DNA of 64,000 bases from contig CM049311.1 of assembly GCA_026874595.1 (NCBI GenBank), positions 6,981,676 to 7,045,675 on the forward strand. The letters run 5' to 3'. How positions within the stretch are numbered: position 1 is the stretch's first letter; the number at the start of each line of letters is the position of its first letter. Source of the stretch: Sipunculus nudus (taxonomy: Eukaryota > Annelida > Sipuncula > Golfingiida > Sipunculidae). Positions 38,560-49,790 of the stretch are shown one piece after another. The position numbers and the translations under genes are program-made. The notes under the pieces are model-generated. The model ran no database searches. It was not told the origin of the DNA and saw nothing but the letters and a program-made list of their open reading frames with translations.

Positions 38560-38870
38560 AGAAGGGTAATCTGATAACGTGTAGTAATTCTCAACACGGG
38601 TATCATCCAGATAATTCAAGTTTACACAGCTTTAATGGAACGTGTAAACACAAATAGTGGACGATGCTTGTCAATTATACACAGGAATACTGTATGTAAG
38701 ACTTTACATGACCATATTTTGAATCTGAATGTTTACAGTTAGACAAATATAGATAAATATGTTGGTCATGGATTGCGGACGCAAGGCCGCCGTTGCTAGC
38801 AGCAACAAATCCGACCGTCATGAACCTTAATGGATCATTCCGCCCTTGAGATTTGGTATGTAGTTTACAA
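38560..38870 (+). repeat. Diverged direct repeat, left copy
   Basis: Shares GGTAATCTGATAACGTGTAGT, ACGTGTAAACACAAATAGTGGACG, GATAAATATGTTGG and CTTAATGGATCA with 40660-40985, in the same order. No reading frame is conserved. Confidence 0.7.
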
Positions 38871-40659
38871 GTGATTTTTCAAAATCTTTTCTTATTTTCT
38901 GTTTTTATTCTTCTTTCAAATTTTATGAATAAAGTATGATTTTTAACAATCGAAGAATACGTGTTTAGTGATTTATGTAGCGACATAAAGATCATCAAAC
39001 GATTTATAAATAAATAATGAAATCAACCATTTTTACCACAGTTACTTGTTGCTCACGTTTAGTCCTTCCACAACTTACATTAATGATACAATCATCCATA
39101 GAAGTTGTGACTTTTTTTCTGATAAACAAAATTATCTTAAAACCCGAGATATTTAATACACTGCTTCCTTTGTCACTGTTTTGCTCCCCTTAATGCCAAA
39201 TATGTCCCCTTCGTGTCTCCTTGTTTTAATCTGTAGGAATTGTTTTTCTTGTCTTGTCAGCAGTTCCGTCTCCTGATAAAAACATATAACGCCTTGAAGG
39301 ATCTGATAATATCAGAAATGTTAATACAAAGGCACAACTGCCTAATTGTTTCTTATCTTTACTGAAAGTGCCAGTGATCAAGTCTGCAAACATTTTCTCC
39401 AATTATTGAATAATCTCTTTTCTGTTATTCGATTACTGGGACAATCTCCTCATGTCAGTTATTTCGGACTGGTTAATATAACGTTGTGCCTGGAATACTC
39501 ACACAAAGGAGATATGTAAATTTGTTACAAAATCTATACTTTAAATTATAGGACCTAACAGTTAATAAAAAAATAGGACTTCTCTGGATTATTGCAGTCT
39601 AATAGCTTTTAGGAGGTACGTGTAAATACATTTGCTGAACAATTCATATAGCGACATCTATACAGGTCTTACATTTATACACACTGTGACATGTATTCGC
39701 ATATAAAATATCACCTGAAAATGGCCTTTTGGACACCCTATGCAGGATTTGTTTTGTGATGACAGCATGAGTTGTTCTCTCAGGACACATACCGATTTAC
39801 TCAAACTGGCAGCCTATGGTCGACATAAAAATAACATTCAAAGAGATCCTGGATGTTCGCCCCTGTCTCATACACAATGTAACACATAATATCAGGACGT
39901 ATAGCCAGCCTTTTCAGAACTGGCCTTTCCGAAAAAAAATAATTATGCATTTTTACGTCGATTCGGTCATGTCATCATAACTTATTAAATTTTCCGGTCC
40001 AACCGCTTTCCAAACAGAAATATGATTCTTTATCTGGTTATGTTATTGTTGTAATCGTCGCCTAGGTAGAAAAGTGCCAGACCATGAAAACAAAACTAAA
40101 AATGATTAAAATGTAATAAAAGCTTTGTCTTGATCTGTCAACCCTCCTAGTGGTTCTCGGAATGTCTTCAGCGATGGATGTCCTGGTCTTACAAAACCTA
40201 CCAAGCTTTTATGGTTTCCGAGGTGTTGTTAAGTAAAGTTTGGGGGCTCTGTCCGCTACAGGGTGGCAATTTTAAAGCAAATACTAAACCAAAACAATCG
40301 TATTATTTAAGAAAATAATGTGACAAATGTGCATCGAAAATCATGCATTGCTTCTTCGGACGGTATGTAGATTTTTGTGTAACTCTTGTTAAAGTTCTAC
40401 TGCATCAGCTCTAAAAGTTGAAGCAACTTTTCCCACTGGAAAAAACATACAAAGTCTGTCACACGATCAACTTCATGCTATTATATGTTGACATCGACAT
40501 AATTAAAATTCATTTGTTTTGTATGAGGGCTTATGAGTAATTGATTTTTGTGGCCGGATGCTAGAATACCTGTTCAAGGATTCAGGCAGATCGGTTGGAT
40601 ACATTATAATTTATTCTTAATACTGACAGACCTCGTACGGTCGAAATGAGATAACTGTC
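38871..40659. other. AT-rich spacer between the two diverged repeats
   Basis: About 1.8 kb with only short frames. Nothing recognised. Confidence 0.5.
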
Positions 40660-40985
40660 AATAAATATGGTAATCTGATTACGCGTAGTGCTTCTCTATA
40701 CGATTATCTTCGAGTTTTCAGCGTTTATTGCTTTACAATGTCCGACAGAATTTAAGGCGAACGTGTAAACACGAATAATTGACGTTGCTTATAAATAATA
40801 CAAATAGAATTTCGTAAGGCTCAAATCGAGATTCAATGAGGATGTATTTTTAACAGCAAGACAAATGTTAGATAAATATGTTGGACAGGAATTGACATCG
40901 GGCTACACTTAAAACTTTAATAGCAAGATCAAACCCGGTCTCCCTGGAATCTTAATGGATCACTCTACACTAGAATTTTGGTCAT
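40660..40985 (+). repeat. Diverged direct repeat, right copy
   Basis: GGTAATCTGATTACGCGTAGTG, ACGTGTAAACACGAATAATTGACG, TAGATAAATATGTTGGACAGG and GGAATCTTAATGGATCACTC align collinearly with the left copy, with several small indels. The offset is about 2.1 kb, suggesting an old tandem duplication. Confidence 0.7.
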
Positions 40986-43731
40986 TTTTTTTTCCTTTTG
41001 CCGAAACGGCCGTTAAAATTTTTTTTCTGACGATCCGCTTTGTTTATTTAATTAACATGAAACAGAAACCCGATTGATTTTGATTATTTTAATAATATTG
41101 TTGGCAAAACCAAAATATTCCATACATAACGACGACCTAAAATCAGATATGCAGTCCGGGCCCCAGCTTTTCCTTGGCCTGTCAATCCCTCCGATTTGTT
41201 GTCGTGGTTTTGTTGGTTTTTGTTCAGTAAGAGTATAATTAAGCCGTTTTTGTGTTTCCTGGTAAGGACGAATCTAAAAGTAGGACCATCAATTCAGTGC
41301 GGAATGGCTGTTCTCATGTCATCCATAATTATATACAAACAGGAAATTGCAAAGTTTCATGAATACAAAAAAAAATAACTGAAAGGCAGTTTACAGTTTT
41401 CGAGTAATTGTTTGTATTTGTTCGAAATGCAACGGTAAATAAGCCTCGTATGTATAACATCTAAATACATGTTATTGATTTTTATGTTGTCTGAGCACTT
41501 TCGTTGAAGTATACTCTAGTATAATATAGATGTCAATGAGCGTCAAGAAAAGTATGCCCTTATTATTGCCTTCTTTAGATAAAAAGGTGCCAATGAAAGG
41601 GTCAAGATTTATAATTCCCTGTATAACTGGTTTTATTAACACTCCGTTTTAAAGTGTTCACTTCTCCTAAGGGTTAGATGATATGTAAAACACTCATAAC
41701 TGACGAAAACTTGGATAAATTATGTACGGTTAAATGATTAAATAGTTAAACGAATTTTAAATGTTATCGGATAAAATTAGAATACAAAGTAAAGGTATGT
41801 ACACTACAACTATACGTTTGCTGTTGACTGTCAGTTAATAAAAGGAATTAATATACAGCTTAATAAATAACTTAGAAATTATTCTTGACAAATTCAAATT
41901 GAAGTGATATTAAACTAGAAGTGTGGTGGAAACCGTAGCCCACTGGAGGAAATAATATCATATTGGAAAAGTGACCAGGATGCCCGGTTGATCACATTGT
42001 TATTCTGACCAAATAATATGGAGCAATGGGTTTCATGATTTTATTCCAGGAAACACAGAGGAACTTTTCCAATATGCTGAAAATTTAAAAAAAGGTCAAA
42101 CTGAGTCTATAGTTATGTTTCCTTAATATCCATTTATGAAAATGACATATTTTAATCAATGAAAGTAAACCTATATATCTTTATCAGAAAAAACGTTTGA
42201 AATTACACGGAACATATAATAATCCTGGAGTATTTATTTCCCCCATTAGGTCTGGACATGAAGCTTCTTAGTTAAGAGAAAGCTCAAACCTGCATAAGTA
42301 GAAACAAATTTATCTTAAAGCGCTTGTATAGTATAATTTAATTTTAAAGGAGCTTTGATTTTTTGTACTCGGCAGAACTGATCAATTATATGCCTTTTTC
42401 ATTTGTTATGCCATCCCATTAACCCTGTCGTCTCATCGTGAGTAGATAACAAAAACATTCCCTCCGGAACTAACTGATAAAATACTTAATTAAAGTTATT
42501 CACCAAGCAAGAATGCCTTGCCAAGAAAGAAAACTGTCTTAAAACTTTAATGGGCTTTTTCAAGATAAAGGCTGCTACCCTCCTTGAAAAAAAGAAACTG
42601 TCTTCTCCAGCAATGTGTTAAGACAACTAAGTTACAAACATTCATTGGGTGGTTTAATATTGGATCTTGTGATTTATATACATATATTGCACTTCTTTCT
42701 ACTTGTAACATGTCGTCCTTGAAAATATACAACCTAGTTTCTGAATGCAAAATGCCTCAGCTCTTCCAGTTAACACGTTTTACTTAATCAACGGTGAAGT
42801 TTATTTTTAAATTAAAGATGCAGGAGTAAAATGGGAGATCTAATGGATAAATCAGAAATTCTGTTACAAAAATGCTCGAAATGACAACCGGACAACATGC
42901 CGCAATTCCAGAATAAAAACTCGTCAGTCCTGTAAAAATGACATTGTTACAAAATATTTAGTTAAAGTCCCTCCCTCAATATAAAATACTAATTAAATAA
43001 AAAAATCGCTATGAAATCTTTGAACTTTACCAAATTATATTCCTTCCATTTTCTGTGGTGTCTTTATCAAGTTACAAAATCTATTTACAGACCATGTTGA
43101 TTTATGAATTACTACATACAAATATCTATGGAAAGAGGGAAAACAAGAAAATGAAGCAGATAAAACGTGATAGTTGGTGACATACACTGTCCGTCTTGAT
43201 TTAAATATGCGTGTGTCTTTACTTAAACTATAAACAGCAAACCAGCCGTCGTCTCGTGCAACTAGTGGCTACATGTATACATCCCGTAATGTTGCAGTTT
43301 TTTTCTTTATATGTTTTTATCACTGCTTGTATTTTAAGATTCACTCAAGTGTCAAATATGTCATTGTGATTTGCCCATCAATGGCTTAGTAAGTATCTTT
43401 TTTGGTAATAATGGTAAATTGCTTGACAAAATGTTATTTACTATTGCCAAAGTTTTATACTCTATTTGGATAAGGGAATTAGGATAAAGAAATGTAAACG
43501 ACGGTCTGATTAAAATTGAGAATACATGGTAAAATTACGACCTGAGGAATACATAAAAATTATGCAATAAGCGAGTCATAAAAAATTAAAACATCAAAAC
43601 TTTTTCAAGGCGGAATCGGTCTGCTAATAGTTATATAGCAGTCTGAACGTCTTACCAGATTTTGTATATAAATGATTTTCTTAGGTTTCCAAGGAGATGT
43701 TTATGAACCTTTATGGGTATTCATTTGGAAG
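40986..43731. other. AT-rich non-coding stretch
   Basis: Nothing recognised. A TTTCCAAGGAGATG segment near 43686, followed by the GGAC-rich run in block A, is reminiscent of interspersed repeats common in molluscs; this is recollection, not a search. Confidence 0.5.
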
Positions 43732-45122
43732 TTTTTAGGTCAAGCGGTTACGTTTTGTTCCCTGTAAAGAACGGACGGACAGACACACACAGACGGTCGA
43801 CGGACATAAACTGATCGCTATAGATTTTATTCAGCTGAGCTAAAAACTGTTTTCTACTAAAGCACGTCTTTAGGGCAAAAGTATGCAATCATTCGTAATC
43901 ATAATTAAGACTGGCGTATCCGATATATTTCAAAGCAGCCTTTTATTTTTACCTAAATGGGAGCACGTTTTCTGTTGCCCAGATTTTTAGTAAAGGGGCC
44001 AATTATTTACAATCTTGATTCTATTATTTATTACCGTTTTTCTAAGGGATATCTGTAGAATTAACATGAATGTAATTGTGTAACATTGGGTAATGTATGT
44101 TGTTATATAAATATCTGAGTATAGAATATACTTTAACAGTTTAAGTTATCTGAATATGATGAATTATAAATGCTTGATTTATCCTTTGTATATGTTGTTA
44201 ACGCAGGATTTGTAAACAGGCAAATGTATTATCCACATAATATGGTGAACCATTGCATGCAAACTGTAATTATATATCTTGTCCTATTGTTCTTTGCATA
44301 TCCTTTATCCACTTAATATTGTGTAATGTAGCCTGAAAACAGTAATCAAAGCTAGTATTTTCCTATTGCTCCTCACACCTGGTTAATGAAAATCTGAAAC
44401 CTAAAAGTCTACACTACACAAATAATCCACTCTCACTTAAGACACAATGAGACGAATAACCGGTTGTTTTATGTATCTCATTAATCTGCTTTTAAAAGCA
44501 ATGGTACAAATGATTCAATCAGACAGTTAAAATGCTTTATTAATCCACACCAGTGTTACTTATTTATGAACAATATACAGTTAATTATTAAAATTGACTG
44601 GTATACTCATCAAGGCATTGACCTCATTCCAAAGGATTTTTAACATATATTCCTTGATTTCAATTCCACTCGCTGCCTTTGAGAGTGGCTGATATATTTC
44701 CCAAGGTGCTGACAGATGCAATAATATATTGAAGATAATTCTGAACAAGAAAACAAAATGACGTTTTCATTCCGCTATTCATTTTAGGTGTCACATGAGC
44801 GATACAAAGGGCCCGAGAAAAATTTCTTTGAACATAGGCAGCCTTTTAAAAGCTAGATTACATCACTCATTCATTTTAAAGAGAAAGCTTTAATTTATTT
44901 TACATTGTAAAAATATTATGCATTGCATTTTCTCCTGTTTGCAGCATGTACCAGTTTTAAATCAAGGCACTGGAATTGTCTTTGTATGGTCACAAAACGA
45001 CACCGGTCACCACCAAATTGGTAGTCTCTTTTTCCTGATATGTTTAATTTGCTTACTGTCAAAATGTCCAAATATAATATGCATAAGTAAACATATATCT
45101 TTGTAGCACCAGATAAAGAAGA
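43732..45122 (+). repeat. Segmental duplication block A, copy 1
   Basis: Begins TTTTTAGGTCAAGCGGTTACG, then GAACGGACGGACAGACACAC, and ends CAGATAAAGAAGATC. It aligns end to end with 48306-49790 at roughly 90% identity by eye. Copy 2 has about 75 extra bases near 49161-49240. A 62-codon plus-strand frame (44918-45106) is also open in copy 2. However, most differences between the two change amino acids, so it is unlikely to be under selection. Confidence 0.9.
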
Positions 45123-45384
45123 TCAAAAAAAGAAAAGATAATGATAATGGATTTAACGTGGATGGATGGAAGAGGATCGAAGCCTTAACATCAAGCATCC
45201 GCAACAAAATTATTGTGATAGAAATTATAATATGTGGTTTAAAACGGCGTCCAATGAAATTGGACATTATTGGACATAAATATTTACTCGTTGTAATAAA
45301 AAATGCGTTTGAACAGATCATATTTTATATCAAGCCTCCGCCAGAGATCTCTCACGTTTAAATTTGTCCATGACACGTGGTTTA

Positions 45385-45430
45385 AGAGATGGATGGATTG
45401 ATGGATGGGCGGACGGACACACAGATAAAT
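45385..45430 (+). repeat. Imperfect GGAT/GGAC tetranucleotide run
   Basis: GATGGATGGATTGATGGATG followed by GGCGGACGGACACAC. The equivalent run in B2 is at 54682-54718. It is part of block B. Confidence 0.85.
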
Positions 45431-46955
45431 AGACTGACTCGAGTTTGTATGCAGGTAAAACATGACATATTGCAGATCCTCCCATGAATTTAGAATAGGA
45501 TTGTCTTCAGTTAGGACAGATATATTTAACAAACCTACATTTTGTAAAATTTGTCATGGGGAAATGTGTGGCGATTTATTTTTTCATTTTTTTGCTACGT
45601 ACATACACACAGACAAATAGGCGCAGACATTTTACAAGTCCGCAGAATATGAAGTATAATTCTATCATTTTCATGTGACCTACAGATTTACGCTGGAGTA
45701 TCTCTCGAATCCTTAAGTCGTATTATCAATAACAATCCTGATGATCTATATCCAGTTTTAATAACAATAATGGGTTGGTCATTCCAACAACCGAATCAAT
45801 ATCAATAAACAGAACTCTCTCAGCATCAAGTGTGATGAAAGTGTGATGAAGCGGATAGATTGTTAGCATTGCCATTACTTGACACATTAATATAATCAGA
45901 GACCTAGTTGTGAAGATCGAAAGATATGGTCATACACCTGTTACATTAACAGACCATGATGGATACTCCAGGTCAATAATCTCATTAGTAAATGGCCACT
46001 TCTCGCTATGCGTGCCACTATTGTTACCTATAAACCACAATATTCCGACAAATATTGCGAACGTTGCAGAAAAATAAGGAAATAGTGCTTCGTTTTCAAC
46101 AAAAGTATTTCCACATAACAAAATCTAAACAACCAATTTTCTAATTTACCCAGACCTGCAGAATACATAAATTTATTTTTATATAATTTGAAAAAAAAAA
46201 ATTAATAAAACATGTAACATAATAAAGGCACACTCACAAAGGTTCTGTTCCAGTTCAACAAAGTTCCTCAGCACTGAAGAAATATTAGCTTGGTCTATAA
46301 ACAGTATTATTCCATACGTATAAATAATATTGCATTGGTTACCTATTTTTTATAAAGCTCAGGAAATAAGCAATATTAAAAGCTTGAATTAAGGTTAATC
46401 AGTATCCCTGCATCTGACCGCAAATAGAACTCTTAATACACCACATCAAACACAGGGGTAAGGATCATATTAAACTGCAGGGATAATGAAGATGTACACT
46501 GTAAGTGTTTGAAAAGGATAGAAACTAAATAGTAAATCCAGCAAGAATTCTATTTGACAGCCGCTGACGTCACTGATTCGTTCAATATGGGTCAACCCCT
46601 ATTACGTCAGAGGATTATAGCTCTACATAGACATCTATCGTGCATGTCGGATGTTTTAAGATATATGACTGGCTGGGGCAAAGTACGTGATTACTCTTCT
46701 CACGAAAGGTGATCCGTACCCCCTTACAAGATTATTTATCCATATTAATATTGACCAAACTATCTTATATTGTCACAGAGTATTAAATTAATGTCATTGT
46801 TTATGAATATACAGTTGTTACATTACAGGCCTCAGTACTCTATACTTTAACATATATTAGCTGTATGTCCTTATTGTTTTAAGTTTTCGATGGGCCTGTT
46901 AGTCTAGATTCACAAAACTATTATGTACTTCACCTGGTCACATACTTTATATATA

Positions 46956-46970
46956 AACACACACACACAC

Positions 46971-47002
<32 letters not shown>

Positions 47003-47003
47003 A
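46956..47003. repeat. Palindromic (CA)n(TA)n(TG)n microsatellite; unoccupied site of the ribozyme element
   Basis: CA repeats, then ATATATATAT, then TG repeats form a near-perfect inverted repeat that could extrude as a cruciform. Flanks CACCTGGTCACATACT on the left and GTGTAAAGTTACTGAGGGTA on the right match the flanks of the hammerhead element in B2 (56460-56474 and 56760-56782). This is therefore the unoccupied paralogous site. Confidence 0.9.
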
Positions 47004-48305
47004 GAGGGGGTCAGTGTGTAAAGTTACTGAGGGTACATTTGCAGTCTTCAGGTGGCCAGGTTTGTTATAAAAATAAAAATTATAATAGCCGGTTGCAACC
47101 ATCTCCAGTTCGTTAGAAGCTTAACAGAGGAAGGTGTATTGATTAACACTCAATGTGTCCCACGAATCATATCTGTCTTCTGCCGGCATTGCTGGCACTT
47201 GGCTGCTATTAATACCTGGCAGCAACATTTCTGTCTGGAATCTTAATGGATGGCCCTTCTGTAGGTCTTCCGAGCGTGTCATTTTCAACCTGACTTCTGC
47301 AGAAAATGGACGCATTTCCTTCCCGAAATGGCAGTTTCACGGCTTGGTCCTGCGCTAGTCATAAGACAAAACAAGAGAAATATTGAGATGTGAGGGTAAA
47401 ATGGCACGCTGCGGTGTTGTCAACAGTTGCAATCAGACTTCTACCCATTCTACTGTGTATCTATTTATTTTCACATAACATGACAAGATCATTGTGCGAG
47501 TAGGCTGCCTTATTTTTCGAGACCACCTAGTAATCAATTATCTTTAATACACTATACCTGTTCCCAATGCTAACAGCTATTCATTTAGTTCCCAATGTCA
47601 ATATTTGATGTAGTTCCATCATGCATTTTGCATCAAATACACTCTTTGGTATTCCGTTTTCCCCCCGAGTCTCATTTCTTGTCTAGGATAGCAGTTTTAA
47701 TACAACACATGTTACTCAATCGTCAAACGTTCTTCAGTTTTTAAGCCCTTTAACTTATGCTGGGCATGACAATCGCGATTGAAGGCCAAATTTATGTTCC
47801 GATCTGAAATATAGGTTTCTGGAGGTAAAAGAGGGATTTTCTGGGTCTCGAAATTACCATAAAGTAAAACAAACATGTGCATCATATAAGAAATTCCAGA
47901 TTTAAAGTAAAAATATAACAAATAAACTCCGGCGAAAATTTAAAATTTGTAGGTATATTATTTAGCCTATCGAAAAAAGTAGACAATAGGCAGATTGCGC
48001 AGCAATCTCTTTTACCATACCGTGGTGAACATATATGAACTCCCCGGTTTTTTAAATGAACGCTTTAATTATAATTTAAATGCCAATGCACAAGTCCCCT
48101 TGTATCGGGTAAAATCCCACGGACGTGTATATTTATCACCTACATGCTTTTTTATGGAAGTATCCTAAAACTTACTGGCTTGATCCAGCTTTTTTTATGC
48201 TGGTAATAGTCGTTCAATTTCTTTCTGAAATGATACTAGCAATGACATATCCAGTGATCATATCGCGGTTGAAGGTGACATTATTTATTAGTTTATAGTT
48301 GATTA

Positions 48306-49790
48306 TTTTTAGGTCCAGCGGTTACGTTTTGTTCCCTGTTAAGAACGGACGGACAGACACACAAACGGACGACGGACGGACGAACTGATCGCTATAGATT
48401 TTATTCAGCTGAGCTAAAAACTGTTTTCTACTGAAGCACGACTTTAGGGTAAACGTGTATAATCACTCGTAATCATAATAAAGACTGACGTGTCCGATAT
48501 ATTTCAAAGCAGCCTATTATTTTTACCTCAACGGCAGCACGTTTTCTGTTCCCGAAAGTATGCTCAGATTTTTAGTAAAGGGACCAATTATTTACAATCT
48601 GATTTTATTATTTATTACCGTTTTTCTAAGGGAATATCTGTAGAATTAACATGAATGTAATTGTGTAACATTGGGTCATGTATGTTGTTATATAAATATC
48701 TGAGTATAGAATATACTTTAACAGTTTAAGGTTATCTGAATATGATGAATTATAAATGCTTGATTTATCCTTTGTATTTGTTTTGAACGCAGGATTTGTA
48801 AACAGGCAAATCTATTGTCCACATAATATGGTGAACCATTGCATGAAAACAGTAATTTAATCTTATCTTTTCCTTTTGTTCCTTGCATATCCTTTATCCA
48901 CTTAATATTGTGTAATGTAGCCTGAAAACAGTAATCAAAAATTAGCCTTTTTCTATTGCTACTCGCATCTGGTTAATGCAAATCTGAAACCTTAAAGTCT
49001 ACACTACACAAATAATCCACTCTCACTTAAGATACAATGAGACAAATAATCGGGGGTTTTAGGTATCTCATTAATCTGTTATTTAAAGCAATGGTACAAA
49101 TGATTCAATCAGACAGTTAAAATGCTTCATTAATCCACGCCAGTGTAATATATTTATTTACAAAAATAGTCAAATTACCAACCGGAAACAAATTAAATCA
49201 GAGCCGGCAGTATATTTAATACAGTTAGAAAGTTCATCCAGTTAATTATTAAAATTGACTGGTATACTCCGCAAGACATTGTTCTCATTCCAAGGGGATT
49301 TTTAACATATATTCCTTGGATTCAATTCCACTCGCTGCCTTTGAGGGTGATTGATATATTTCCTAAGGTGCTGACAGATGCAATGATATATTGAAGATAA
49401 TTCTGAACAAGAAAACAAAATGACGTTTTCATTATGCTATTCATTTTAGGTGTCACATGAGCGACACAGAGGGCCTCCGATTATTCCTTTAAACATAGGC
49501 AGCCGTTTAAAAAGCTAGATTACATCACTCAATCATTTTAAGTAGAAAGCTTTATCTTATTTTACATTGTAACCATGATGTGCATTGCATTTTCTCCTGT
49601 TTGCATCATGCACCAGTTTTAAATCAAGGCATTGGGATCGTCTTTTTGTGGTCACAAAGCGACACCGGTCGCCAACAAGTTGGTTGTCTCTTTTTCCTGA
49701 TATGTTTAATCTGCTCACTGTCAAAATGTTCAAATACAATATGCATAAGTAAACATATGATATTTGTGTAGCATCAGATAAAGAAGATCC
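48306..49790 (+). repeat. Segmental duplication block A, copy 2
   Basis: Starts TTTTTAGGTCCAGCGGTTACG and ends CAGATAAAGAAGATCC. It follows directly after B1, as expected for a head-to-tail duplication. It should be followed by B2, but B2 starts 4.6 kb further on. Confidence 0.9.

Larger units (their letters stand above)
45123..48305 (+). repeat. Segmental duplication block B, copy 1
   Basis: Begins AAAAGATAATGATAATGG and ends near AGTTTATAGTTGATTATT. It aligns with 54381-58430, at roughly 80-85% by eye. It is directly continuous with A1, so A1+B1 makes one 4574-bp unit (43732 to 48306). No conserved coding frame: the two longest matching frames (47155 and 56903) diverge by frameshifts. Confidence 0.88.

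Noticed and set aside
44918-49771. A 62-63 codon frame kept open in both A1 (44918) and A2 (49580)
   Set aside because: Most base differences between the two copies change the amino acid and flanking DNA is equally conserved, so there is no sign of purifying selection. The open frame is likely inherited by chance.
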